Assembly (NCBI RefSeq): GCF_003955665.1
Contig: NZ_RXHU01000017.1
Span: 1-64,000, forward strand
Origin: Paenibacillus whitsoniae
Lineage (GTDB): Bacteria; Bacillota; Bacilli; Paenibacillales; NBRC-103111
Length of the DNA stretch: 64,000 nucleotides
Direction: 5' to 3'
Position numbers and translations under genes: made by a program
The notes under the pieces: generated by a model
The model's database searches: none
Seen by the model: the letters and a program-made list of their open reading frames with translations, nothing else
Told to the model about the DNA's origin: nothing
Shown here: positions 17,455-26,257 of the stretch, one piece after another
Position numbering within the stretch: position 1 is the stretch's first letter
Layout: each line of letters begins with the position of its first letter

Positions 17455-18959
17455 CCTCCCGCAATTGCTTTCATGACGTTTTTCTGACTGATTTCGCTCC
17501 CTGTCATTTCCTGAACCTTATGACGATCGCGCAGGACAACAATCTTGTGGCTAACGCGCAGAACTTCTTCCAATTCGGATGAAATGAAGAGAACCGACAT
17601 CCCTTTTTGAGCCAAGGACAAGACCAGCTTCTGAATCTCAGCCTTCGCTCCAATATCTATGCCACGGGTAGGTTCATCTAAAATCAGCAAGCTAGGATCT
17701 GTCAGAAGCCAACGCGCGAGCAGCACTTTCTGTTGATTTCCGCCACTTAAATTTTTAATCAAATGCTCCGGATTCGGCGGATTAATATTCAGTGCTTTTA
17801 TATACTCATCCGCTATTTCATCCTGCCGCTTTCGTGAAATGGTTTTAAACCAGCCTTGAGAAGCCTGCAGGGCTAAGATGATATTCTCGCGTACGGTCAA
17901 ATCGTCGATAATCCCTTCGGTCTTCCGATTTTCCGAACAAAATGCGATGTTATGATCAATCGCTTGCCTCGGAGAATGGATCGCCGCCTTCTCCCCCTCC
18001 ATCACGATTTCACCATGATCCGCTTTGTCAGCGGCAAAGAAGAGTCGCGCCAATTCCGTCCTTCCCGACCCCAGCAGCCCGGCAAGTCCGACGATTTCTC
18101 CCTTGTGGATGGTAAGATCGACAGGCTCGATCGAACCTTTTCTGCCTAAGGCAGATGCTTTCATTAAAATATTGCGGTTCGTTTGATATTCGGCCTCGCC
18201 TTTCGGCATTTCCTCAAGCTGATCCAGCTCCTTCCCGATCATCTTGGATACCAGTTCTATGCGGGGCAGTTCCTTCGCCATGTACTCCCCTATAAATTCT
18301 CCGTTGCGGAGAATGGTTATGCGATCTGAAATGTCGTAGACCTGATCTAAGAAGTGTGTAACGAACAGAATGGCTAAGCCGTCGTTCTTCAGCCTGGTCA
18401 TGACGGAAAATAATTGGACAACCTCTCCGCGATCCAAACTGGACGTAGGTTCATCCAGAATAAGCACTTTCGCCGAGATGCTGAGCGCCCTTGCAATCGC
18501 GATCAGCTGTTGAACTGCCACAGAATAGGCATGAAGCGGCTGCGTGACATCAATGTCCAAATTCATTCTTTTTTTCAACAGCTGCTGCGCGTTGTGATTC
18601 ATATCCTTCCATAATATACGACCAAAACGACGAGGCTCACGTCCGATATAAATATTCTCGGCGACCGACAGGTTCGCGCATAGGTTCACCTCTTGATAGA
18701 CGGTGCTGATCCCCGCTACTTGTGCATCCAGAGGACTGCTGATTTTAATGGGCGTATTCTCCAACGCCACAGTACCTTGATCAATTGAATGGACTCCAGT
18801 TAGAACTTTAATCAATGTCGATTTACCCGCACCATTTTCACCCATCAAAGCATGCACTTCTCCAGGAAAAAGCCTGAAATTTACGTTGGTCAATGCCTTA
18901 ACGCCCGGAAATTGCTTATGAATTCCGGTCATTTGCAAGACTGGCCCATTATGATTCAT
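17451..18959 (-). CDS. Sugar ABC transporter ATP-binding protein (RbsA/YtfR-like, duplicated ATPase)
   Basis: 502 residues with two nucleotide-binding domains. The first has Walker A GENGAGKSTLIK, Walker B VLILDEPTSSLD and the Q-loop QEVNLC. The second has a degenerate Walker A (LLGSGRTEL), the signature LSGGNQQKVLLARWL and Walker B LLILDEPTRGID. This is the standard pattern for CUT2 sugar importers. The gene lies 83 bases after the binding-protein gene and overlaps the next permease by 4 bases. Confidence 0.92.
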   Translation of the reverse strand: MNHNGPVLQMTGIHKQFPGVKALTNVNFRLFPGEVHALMGENGAGKSTLIKVLTGVHSIDQGTVALENTPIKISSPLDAQVAGISTVYQEVNLCANLSVAENIYIGREPRRFGRILWKDMNHNAQQLLKKRMNLDIDVTQPLHAYSVAVQQLIAIARALSISAKVLILDEPTSSLDRGEVVQLFSVMTRLKNDGLAILFVTHFLDQVYDISDRITILRNGEFIGEYMAKELPRIELVSKMIGKELDQLEEMPKGEAEYQTNRNILMKASALGRKGSIEPVDLTIHKGEIVGLAGLLGSGRTELARLFFAADKADHGEIVMEGEKAAIHSPRQAIDHNIAFCSENRKTEGIIDDLTVRENIILALQASQGWFKTISRKRQDEIADEYIKALNINPPNPEHLIKNLSGGNQQKVLLARWLLTDPSLLILDEPTRGIDIGAKAEIQKLVLSLAQKGMSVLFISSELEEVLRVSHKIVVLRDRHKVQEMTGSEISQKNVMKAIAGG

Positions 18960-18979
18960 ACTGCCTCTCCTCTCCTACA

Positions 18980-18993
18980 TGTAAGCGAAAGCC
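18980..18993 (+). promoter_or_regulatory. Possible cre-like site inside the transporter operon
   Basis: TGTAAGCGAAAGCC matches all but the last position of the degenerate cre pattern and lies in the 83-base gap between the binding-protein and ATPase genes. It could lower expression of the membrane components relative to the binding protein. A chance match is quite possible. Confidence 0.3.
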
Positions 18994-19042
18994 GCCCCGC
19001 CTGCAACGACGGAGCAGCCGAGCTCTTTTTTATTTAGTCGTC

Positions 19043-20074
19043 TTAGTATTGACGGTTTGGCAGCTCACGTTTTGCATCTTCCGATGTAAATACGCCTTCC
19101 TTCGTGACAATTCGTTTAGGAATTTCTTTGTTAGCCAACACGTCGCGCACCGCCTGCATCAATTGACCGCCTAGGAGCGGGTTGCACTCGACGATGAAGT
19201 TGATTTTGCCTTCGCTTGCCGCTTGGAAACCATCTTTTACGCCGTCAACGGAAATAATGACGATGTCTTTGCCAGGCTTGAGCCCCGCTTCTTCAATCGC
19301 TTGAATAGCCCCGAGCGCCATATCGTCGTTATGGGCATACAGCACGTTGATGTTCTTATTGGCTTTCAGGAAAGCCTGCATAACTTCTTTCCCTTTCGCC
19401 CGAGTGAAGTCGCCTGTTTGCGACGCAATGACCTTCAGGTTCGGATTGGATTTAATGATTTCATCAAATCCTGCTTTACGATCGTTCGCAGGCGCGGAGC
19501 CTGTTGTGCCTTGAAGCTCGACAATGTTGACGGTATCTTTCGTATCTTTATACTTGTCGACAAGCCATTTGCCCGCGCTTCTGCCTTCTTCAACGAAGTC
19601 GGAGCCGATGAACGTTTTATAAAGCGAAGTGTCTTTGGAATCTACTGCACGGTCCGTCAAAATTACCGGGATGCCTGCGTCTTTCGCTTCTTTCAATACG
19701 GTATCCCAGCCGGATTCAACAACCGGGGAGAAGGCAATCACATCAACTTTTTGTTGAATGTAAGTGCGAATCGCTTTAATCTGGTTCTCTTGCTTTTGCT
19801 GCGCATCGGAGAATTTCAGATCGAAGCCGGCTTCCTTAGCGGAATCTTGAATGGACTTCGTATTGGCTGTCCGCCAACCGCTTTCCGCGCCGACTTGTGC
19901 AAACCCTAGGGTGACTTTTTTGCCGGACTGTGCCGCAGAAGCCGTTGTTGCCGCTGCTGCCGCAGTTGCCGGTGCAGTCGTTTGTTTGCTTGTTGTTGTG
20001 CTGCTTCCGCATGCTGCCGTGAGCAGTACCATTGTAGAAGCTAAAACTACCCCGAAAGTCTTTTTCATTGTCAT
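19043..20074 (-). CDS. Sugar ABC transporter substrate-binding lipoprotein (YtfQ-like)
   Basis: 343 residues. The signal peptide ends in lipobox LTAAC, followed by a Thr/Ala-rich linker and a type I periplasmic-binding fold beginning VTLGFAQVGAESGWRTANTK. Motifs YAHNDDMALGAIQAIEEAGL and VECNPLLGGQL match the paralogue at 14272-15327. The start at 20074 has GGGAGG at 8-base spacing. First gene of the five-gene CUT2 operon and divergent from the two-component system at 20331. The YtfQ resemblance suggests a furanose or pentose ligand; the true ligand is not readable from sequence. Confidence 0.88.
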   Translation of the reverse strand: MTMKKTFGVVLASTMVLLTAACGSSTTTSKQTTAPATAAAAATTASAAQSGKKVTLGFAQVGAESGWRTANTKSIQDSAKEAGFDLKFSDAQQKQENQIKAIRTYIQQKVDVIAFSPVVESGWDTVLKEAKDAGIPVILTDRAVDSKDTSLYKTFIGSDFVEEGRSAGKWLVDKYKDTKDTVNIVELQGTTGSAPANDRKAGFDEIIKSNPNLKVIASQTGDFTRAKGKEVMQAFLKANKNINVLYAHNDDMALGAIQAIEEAGLKPGKDIVIISVDGVKDGFQAASEGKINFIVECNPLLGGQLMQAVRDVLANKEIPKRIVTKEGVFTSEDAKRELPNRQY

Positions 20075-20251
20075 TTGTCTTTCCTCCCTTTATTTCACCT
20101 TGTTGTTAGCGGTGTAGCTAAATTATAGGTGAGAAGCGACAGCGGGGTATACGGAGTTTCATTTGCACTTGTTGGAATAAATTATTCACTTTTCATTATG
20201 GAAGAATGATTTCATTGTTTTTTTATCCAAAACATGTAGTTTTTTATCGGA

Positions 20252-20265
20252 TGATTGCGTTTTCA
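20252..20265 (+). promoter_or_regulatory. Weak cre-like site in the divergent intergenic region
   Basis: TGATTGCGTTTTCA matches 12 of 14 positions of the cre pattern, about 70 bases upstream of the sensor kinase start. The 256-base gap between the divergent starts (20074 and 20331) must hold both promoters; it is AT-rich and I cannot place them confidently. Confidence 0.25.
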
Positions 20266-20330
20266 AATGGATTGATACATAATTCAAATAGGAACCGCTG
20301 GACTATGGAATGCTAAGGAAGGTACCTGCT

Positions 20331-22136
20331 ATGATGACGATCTTTCATAAAATAACGTCTAGCCTCAGAGCCAAACTTTTAACGATGTTTGTGATTCTTA
20401 CATGCCTTCCATTAATTATTGTCGGCCTTATTTCGTACAATAAATCTTACAATACCGTATTGGCGAACAGTAAATCGGCCACCATGCTGCTTGCTAACCA
20501 ATTATCCAGCAACCTCGATAATGTTTTTATCGACATCAAGAATCTGCTTGAGCTGGAGAAGAATCCGAACGTCCTTCACTTTTTATTCACGCAAAGCAGC
20601 ACAAATCTGGACGCGCGTGAGATTTTGCAGACGATGTCCTCATATCGTCAAACCTACCAATACAATAACGTACTCAATATCACGATGATTAATTTGTATG
20701 GACGTGGGATCAGTGAACGGAAAGGCGTCTTTCAATTAGATACCAATTTGCTGCACAACTCCCATTTCGATTATTTAATCAAAAATCCAGAAACCATTTT
20801 AAATATACCGCCAGACGATGCTTCCAGCATCACATCATTGGACGGGTTTCAATATAAGAAGCGCAATATTATTTCGATTGTTTCAACCGTGAAACAACGA
20901 GTCACGCATGAGGTCATTGGATTTATTATCATTGATGTCGATGATCGGGTCGTCACTGATTTTTGCGACAATGTCACTGTTGGGAAAACAGGTTTTTTCT
21001 TCGTAGCAGATGATACCGGCAAACCCATTTTCAATCCTTCCCGGGTGTCCCCCGACAAACGGCCAAACCAGGAAGAAATGAATTCGATCATTCGCAATCC
21101 GTCCACAGGGACGATTGATATATCAAATGGGAAGCCTAACTTCATTTTATCGGTACCTTCCCATTCAACCGGCTGGAATATTATCGGCGTCGTCCCTTTG
21201 CAAGAAATCGTTCAGGAAGCCAATTCCATTCGGAAACTAATCATCGTCAGCGTACTATTAAGCATTCTGTTTGCGATCACCTTGCATTTCTTCGTTTCCA
21301 CTCGTTTGACTCGTCCTGTTCGCATCTTGAAAAATAAAATGCAATTGGCGGCATCCGGTTATTTGGAGGCAAAAGTCCCCCTCGAAGGTACCGATGAAAT
21401 CGCTGATCTTGGCCATAGTTTTAATACCATGATCGGCAAAATCAGGGACTTGCTCAATCAAAGTATTAAAGAGCAGCAAGAGATTAAGAAATCTGAGCTG
21501 CGTGCTCTTCAGGCGCAGATTAATCCGCATTTTCTGTATAATACACTGGATTCGATCCTGTGGCTTGCCCAATCCGAAAAAAAGGAGCAAGTCGTTCAGC
21601 TCGTAATGGCGTTATCCAAACTATTCAGAATCAGCCTGAGTAAAGGCCGTGACGTCATTTCCCTGGAGATGGAAATCGAGCATCTCCAGAGTTATCTGAC
21701 CATTCAGCAAATCCGCTATCGGGATATTCTGGATTATGACATTGACGTGGATCCAACCTTGATGAGCATGCCGATTCTCAAAATGACCTTGCAGCCGATC
21801 GTTGAAAATGCACTGTACCATGGTTTGAAAAACAAACGGGGCAAAGGGATGATTCACATTGTCGGAAGACCTGATGATGATTCACAAGGCTTTACCATGA
21901 TAGTCAAAGACAATGGGAAAGGCATTTCGGAAGAAAGGCTCCAACAATTGCAAGCAGCGTTAATGGATCCTCATTTTCCTGAAAAAACAGGGAATGAAGT
22001 TTCCGGCGGCTTCGGCTTGCATAACGTACATCGACGACTTCGTTTGTATTATGGCGAGTCCTACGGGGTACAAGTGGAAAGCATCGATGGTGAAGGCACC
22101 GTTGTTACCATTCGATTACCTAATGAGCGGGGGTGA
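20331..22136 (+). CDS. Sensor histidine kinase, YesM-like
   Basis: About 601 residues from the ATG at 20331; AAGGAAGG sits 8 bases upstream, inside a longer frame that starts at 20310. A transmembrane segment near residues 13-37 and another near 300 enclose a large extracellular sensor (dCACHE-like by size). Then come HAMP, the His_kinase domain with phospho-acceptor His400 in QINPHFLYNTLDS and a HATPase domain with DNGKGISEE and GGFGLHNVHRRL. YesM/LytS-type kinases commonly control carbohydrate transporter and glycanase genes in Paenibacillus. It overlaps the response regulator gene and faces the CUT2 transporter operon, so that operon is its likely target. Confidence 0.9.
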   Translation: MMTIFHKITSSLRAKLLTMFVILTCLPLIIVGLISYNKSYNTVLANSKSATMLLANQLSSNLDNVFIDIKNLLELEKNPNVLHFLFTQSSTNLDAREILQTMSSYRQTYQYNNVLNITMINLYGRGISERKGVFQLDTNLLHNSHFDYLIKNPETILNIPPDDASSITSLDGFQYKKRNIISIVSTVKQRVTHEVIGFIIIDVDDRVVTDFCDNVTVGKTGFFFVADDTGKPIFNPSRVSPDKRPNQEEMNSIIRNPSTGTIDISNGKPNFILSVPSHSTGWNIIGVVPLQEIVQEANSIRKLIIVSVLLSILFAITLHFFVSTRLTRPVRILKNKMQLAASGYLEAKVPLEGTDEIADLGHSFNTMIGKIRDLLNQSIKEQQEIKKSELRALQAQINPHFLYNTLDSILWLAQSEKKEQVVQLVMALSKLFRISLSKGRDVISLEMEIEHLQSYLTIQQIRYRDILDYDIDVDPTLMSMPILKMTLQPIVENALYHGLKNKRGKGMIHIVGRPDDDSQGFTMIVKDNGKGISEERLQQLQAALMDPHFPEKTGNEVSGGFGLHNVHRRLRLYYGESYGVQVESIDGEGTVVTIRLPNERG

Positions 22137-22141
22137 CAGGC

Positions 22142-23785
22142 ATGAAGAAAATTTTACTCGTTGACGATGAAATCATTATTAGAGAAACAATTCGCGATTG
22201 CATCGACTGGGAGAAGGAAGGCTTTATTTACTGCGGCGATGCCTCTGACGGGGAAGTTGCCCTTCCCGTTATTGAACAAGTTCAACCGGATATTCTCATT
22301 ACCGATATCCTCATGCCCTTTATGAACGGTTTGGAGCTTAGCAGCCTTATGCGGAACCAGTTTCCGGATATGAAAATTATTATTCTCAGTGGCCATGCGG
22401 AATTTGAATATGCCAGAGCGGCTATGCAGGCGGGGGTGCATGAATATTGCCTGAAGCCGATCAGTCCGGCTGAGCTGATCAAAGTTCTGCATAGCGTTAG
22501 TAATGTGATCGATAAGGAACGAGAAGTCAAGAATCAACTGCAGGCCTTGAAAGAAAAAGAAAATGAAGCCGCAGCATTAACTCAGAGCAAATTGCTTAAT
22601 GATTTGTGCAGTGGCTTTATGACCACGTCTGAAGTGATGCATCATGCTGCCGCCCTTCATTTGAACATCGTAGCCCGCTATTATGCGGTTACCGTACTGG
22701 ATCTTCGGGAAACAGAAGCATTTCCCCCAGATTCAGAGACGATTCCGGCAAGCAACGAACGTCTGCTGGACAAATGTCTGCAACTGAAAGCCGACTGCGC
22801 ACACTTGAGCTTTCAACGCAGCCGCTACGAAAAGGTTTGGATTATTAAAGCAGACACGTTAGATATTCTGAAACAGGAAATCAGCTTTTTCCAGGAGCTG
22901 CAAAAAGAACTGGCGGAAGAAAAGCATACCCTTTCCGTCTCCATCGGTATCGGCAGTGTGCAAGATCGACTGCAAAATGTCCATCTTTCGTTCCTGGATG
23001 CGATGGAAGATGTCCATTGGCGCCGATTGTCCCGCCAAAACCGGAATATTCTCGGGGAGGCAACAAAAGAAATTCCCGATGCTTCCCGCTTTCTGGATCG
23101 CGGGGCATTCATTGACTTTTTGAAAATTGGTACGCCGGCCAAACTCGAATCCTTTGTACGTGAGTATGCGGCTGCTTTAAGCGAAATCAATTGGCATTCC
23201 TCCCCTTTCGGGTATTACATGTTAAACGATTTGACCATTGAAACCTTTCGCTCCAATAAAGATATGTACAGACACCTGCCTGAGCCTGAACAATACTTGG
23301 CACAGTTCCAGCAATTAATTGGAGGCATACATTCCTGGGAAGAATGCGCAGATTACCTTGTCAAATTAATTGAACAATTTTGGACATGGCGCTCCCGAGT
23401 TTATGACAAATACAGCGACACGATTCTTAAAGTCAAAGAATATATCCAAGCCAATTTTGAGAAAGAGACGATTTCCTTACAGGATGCAGCGGAGTACGTC
23501 AGTCTAAGCCCTAACTATTTGAGCAGAATTTTCAGTCAGGAAACGAATCAAACCTTTATCGAATATTTGACACAGGTACGGATTCGCAGAGCTATGGAGC
23601 TGCTGAAGAGCACATCCTCCAAATCTTATGAAATTGCTTTCTTAATCGGCTACAATGATCCCCATTATTTCTCAAATCTGTTCAAACGCTTAACCGGGAT
23701 GACGCCAAAAGATTTCAGGAAGAAGAGTATCAACGAAGAGGCGCTGGAGTTATGGAAAGGAGACGCCGAGGATGAGAATCACTAG
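22142..23785 (+). CDS. Response regulator with AraC-type DNA-binding domain, YesN-like
   Basis: 547 residues from the ATG at 22142; a GTG at 22133 overlapping the kinase stop is the alternative. Receiver domain (1-120) with acidic pocket DDE, phospho-Asp55 in ILITDILMPFMNG and Lys105 in CLKPIS. A long middle region follows, and the last 100 residues form two AraC helix-turn-helix motifs (ISLQDAAEYVSLSPNYLSRI and SYEIAFLIGYNDPHYFSNLF). Partner of the kinase at 20331. It probably activates the divergent transporter operon and perhaps the xylan operon, which is inference from position. Confidence 0.92.
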   Translation: MKKILLVDDEIIIRETIRDCIDWEKEGFIYCGDASDGEVALPVIEQVQPDILITDILMPFMNGLELSSLMRNQFPDMKIIILSGHAEFEYARAAMQAGVHEYCLKPISPAELIKVLHSVSNVIDKEREVKNQLQALKEKENEAAALTQSKLLNDLCSGFMTTSEVMHHAAALHLNIVARYYAVTVLDLRETEAFPPDSETIPASNERLLDKCLQLKADCAHLSFQRSRYEKVWIIKADTLDILKQEISFFQELQKELAEEKHTLSVSIGIGSVQDRLQNVHLSFLDAMEDVHWRRLSRQNRNILGEATKEIPDASRFLDRGAFIDFLKIGTPAKLESFVREYAAALSEINWHSSPFGYYMLNDLTIETFRSNKDMYRHLPEPEQYLAQFQQLIGGIHSWEECADYLVKLIEQFWTWRSRVYDKYSDTILKVKEYIQANFEKETISLQDAAEYVSLSPNYLSRIFSQETNQTFIEYLTQVRIRRAMELLKSTSSKSYEIAFLIGYNDPHYFSNLFKRLTGMTPKDFRKKSINEEALELWKGDAEDENH

Positions 23786-24749
23786 TTGGGCAGCTTGCAC
23801 CTTCCTACTTCTTCTGGTTCTCACAGCGTGCAAGGATTCCGCTCCTTCGGGGCCAGATATGTCACCTTCAGCTTCCCAACATCCGGAGCAGACGGCAAGC
23901 AGCAATCACGATCGTCGACTGACCTTCGGAATCATCTACCCGCTTGCGCATCCTTTCTATGAAATGATTACGGAGTCTATTGAGGCCGCGAGCAAGCCCT
24001 ATCCGATTCAGCTCGTTGTCAAGGCGCCCGATGAAATTAACCTGGAGCAGCAGATCCGAATGATGGAGAACATGATCAATCAAAAGGTGGACGGCATCGC
24101 CTTGGATCCCATTGACCCCGTTGCGCTTGAGCCCTACATTAACAAAGCTGTGCTGGCCGGTATCCCGGTCATTTGCTTTGAATCGGATGTGCCGGGCAGC
24201 AAGCGCTCCTCCTTCATCGGAAGCAGCTTCTTCAATGAAGGCATGCTAATGGGACAAATCGTTGAACGCACCCTAAAGGGGAAAGGAATGATTATGGTCG
24301 AGGGAAGCAAAGCCGGTTCCATTCAGCAGACCAGCCGGCTTGCAGGGATGCTCGAGTATCTCAAAACCAAAACGGACATTCAGGTGCTGGAAACCCGGTA
24401 CAACGAGGGGAATAACGACAATGCCATTTCAGACTTGGAAACATTGATTGAGGAACATCCTCATTTTGATGCGCTAGTCGCCTTGGATGTTATTTCCAGT
24501 TCAAATGCCATTCTAGTCTGGAAATCGCAAGGTTTAAAACGATTTGCCTTGACATTCGGCATGACCCCCGAAGTGAAAGAGGCGCTGTTAAACGGACAAA
24601 TCCATTCCGTAATTTCAGAGAATGAGCATATGTGGGGAAATAAAATAATTGAGAAGTTACTCGCGGGCTCCAACCACAGCGAGGTGTCCGAAATCACGAA
24701 TACCGGATTTCAAGAAGTAACCCAAACAGCGCTTGAAGGTACCTACTAG
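23772..24749 (+). CDS. Sugar-binding lipoprotein linked to the two-component system
   Basis: 325 residues with signal peptide and lipobox VLTAC, then a type I periplasmic-binding fold (LTFGIIYPLAHPFYEMITES, DGIALDPIDP, FIGSSFFNEGMLMGQI). It overlaps the response regulator by 14 bases and has no transport genes beside it on its own strand. Such third-component binding proteins are known to act as sensors with extracellular domains of sugar-sensing kinases (for example the xylose and ribose TCS proteins in clostridia and bacilli). A sensor role is therefore more likely than transport, but both are possible. Confidence 0.83.
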   Translation: MRITSWAACTFLLLLVLTACKDSAPSGPDMSPSASQHPEQTASSNHDRRLTFGIIYPLAHPFYEMITESIEAASKPYPIQLVVKAPDEINLEQQIRMMENMINQKVDGIALDPIDPVALEPYINKAVLAGIPVICFESDVPGSKRSSFIGSSFFNEGMLMGQIVERTLKGKGMIMVEGSKAGSIQQTSRLAGMLEYLKTKTDIQVLETRYNEGNNDNAISDLETLIEEHPHFDALVALDVISSSNAILVWKSQGLKRFALTFGMTPEVKEALLNGQIHSVISENEHMWGNKIIEKLLAGSNHSEVSEITNTGFQEVTQTALEGTY

Positions 24750-24764
24750 ACAGAATTGGACACG

Positions 24765-24805
24765 AAAAGCGGCAGCGTACACCGAACGTGTATACTGCCG
24801 CTTTT
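24765..24805 (+). terminator. Bidirectional intrinsic terminator
   Basis: AAAAGCGGCAG and its complement CTGCCGCTTTT form a long stem with additional inner pairing (GTACAC/GTGTA) and a short loop. It lies between the convergent stops at 24749 (plus) and 24812 (minus) and has A and T tracts on either side, so it can serve both genes. Confidence 0.85.
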
Positions 24806-24811
24806 CTCTGC

Positions 24812-25033
24812 TCAATTCTGTTGATCCGCCGCAAGCATCAGCACATTGTCACGCTTAAACGCGTACAGCATGAAAATCAGATTGCTTTCATCTGAAAGTC
24901 CGTTGTCCTGAATCAACCTGGCTTTCATGGTCTCCACCAACCCTTTTGCATGTTGTGCATGTACCCGAGTCCAAACCGTATACTGATGCTTTTCTTGAAT
25001 CTGAATCATGTCGATATCCACATTCTTTTCCAT
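24812..25033 (-). CDS. Small protein of unknown function (73 residues)
   Basis: I do not recognise this family. The frame is free-standing, not a shadow of another gene, begins with ATG behind a GAGGGG site at about 8 bases, and ends at a shared strong terminator. The protein is soluble and mixed charged, with no signal peptide or cysteines. It starts MEKNVDIDMIQIQEKHQYTV and contains the block NLIFMLYAFKRDNVLMLAAD, suggesting a compact alpha/beta fold. No operon partner. Confidence 0.55.
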   Translation of the reverse strand: MEKNVDIDMIQIQEKHQYTVWTRVHAQHAKGLVETMKARLIQDNGLSDESNLIFMLYAFKRDNVLMLAADQQN

Positions 25034-25142
25034 TGCCCTGCCCCTCTCTGACTAGATAACATTTATATCTTCATCATAGTGGATTGAGGGGGGTGAGTTG
25101 AATGGAATTATTTATGGGGAAAGTGGATATTTTTGTTGTCAC

Positions 25143-26111
25143 TTAACTATCCTCGAATCCCAGTGCGGATGATGATTTTCGCAACGATTTAATATCTTGC
25201 AGAGGAGGAAGACCGAAAAGCCTCCTGTATTCCCGATTGAACTGTGACGGACTTTCATAACCAACCGTCAACGCTGCCATCGTTGCCCCCATGGGCCCGC
25301 TCAGCATCAGGCGCCTGGCTTCCTGCAGGCGAAGCTGCTTCTGATATTGCAAAGGCCCCATTGTTGTAATCGCTTTGAATTTATGATGCAGTCCGGAGGT
25401 GCTCATCCTGCAGGATTTGGCAAGTTCCTCAACGGTAAACGAACGTTCGTAATTATCTTTAATCCATTGAATCGCCTTACCCACGCCATCAGCCTTTTGA
25501 TCAAAGAGTGCTTTTTGAAAAAACATGTGTCCAAATTCACCGGATAAAAGGTTAAAAATCATTTCCCTTTTGATCAGCTCGGACAGAAATTGAGCTTCTT
25601 TAGGCTTATCGACTAACCTCAGTAGCCGGAGAAAAATATCTAGCAGCCCGGCATCCGCTTTTCCGATGAAGGCTCCCGCTCCAAGGCCATTCTGTCTTGG
25701 TTTGGTGACGATTTGCGCTTCCATAGCCACAGAAGCAACTTCTTCTGTCGTTAAATCAATCCGAAGCCCGATATATGGTGATTCCTCCGTGGCTCCGATG
25801 ATTTGAGCGGAAGTCGGTATATCGATCAGCGACGCCAAATAGTCACCCGCAGTATAAAGCAAAATCTCTTGACCAAGGTAAAGCCTCTTCGTTCCTTGAA
25901 GGATCAGACAAAAAGAAGGAGTCAAAACGCCTGATCTTCGCTGTGTCTCGCGACTGTTTCTGACGATGGAAAGAAACGGAACCATGGTCGGTGTCCGTCC
26001 TTCTGCCAAGGCAATTCGTTCCGCCGCGGCAATGAGTTGATCCAGCGCTTTCTTATGAATTGAAACACTCTTTCCATGGATCGTGTGATGATCCAACCTT
26101 TGTTCCGGCAT
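25143..26111 (-). CDS. AraC family transcriptional regulator (AraC_N type)
   Basis: About 322 residues from the ATG at 26111, which is 10 bases from AAGGAGG; the ATG at 26120 is only one base from it. The N-terminal domain has the AraC_N (PF06719) character, with VPFLSIVRNSRETQRRSGVL and LCLILQGTKR-like text. The C-terminus has the two AraC helices (FTVEELAKSCRMSTSGLHHK and MAALTVGYESPSQFNREYRR). It is divergent from the MFS exporter at 26258, which is its likely target. Confidence 0.88.
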   Translation of the reverse strand: MPEQRLDHHTIHGKSVSIHKKALDQLIAAAERIALAEGRTPTMVPFLSIVRNSRETQRRSGVLTPSFCLILQGTKRLYLGQEILLYTAGDYLASLIDIPTSAQIIGATEESPYIGLRIDLTTEEVASVAMEAQIVTKPRQNGLGAGAFIGKADAGLLDIFLRLLRLVDKPKEAQFLSELIKREMIFNLLSGEFGHMFFQKALFDQKADGVGKAIQWIKDNYERSFTVEELAKSCRMSTSGLHHKFKAITTMGPLQYQKQLRLQEARRLMLSGPMGATMAALTVGYESPSQFNREYRRLFGLPPLQDIKSLRKSSSALGFEDS

Positions 26112-26257
26112 GCGTTCCATTCCTCCTTCTTGCTCTACTCTACAGCAATTTGCAGCTTTAGGCAATTATTCTGCAGAAATGGTCTACTTCCTTCCACCAA
26201 CTCCATCCATAATAGGCTATAGAAACACGATATAACGAGTTGGAAAGGAACATGAGT

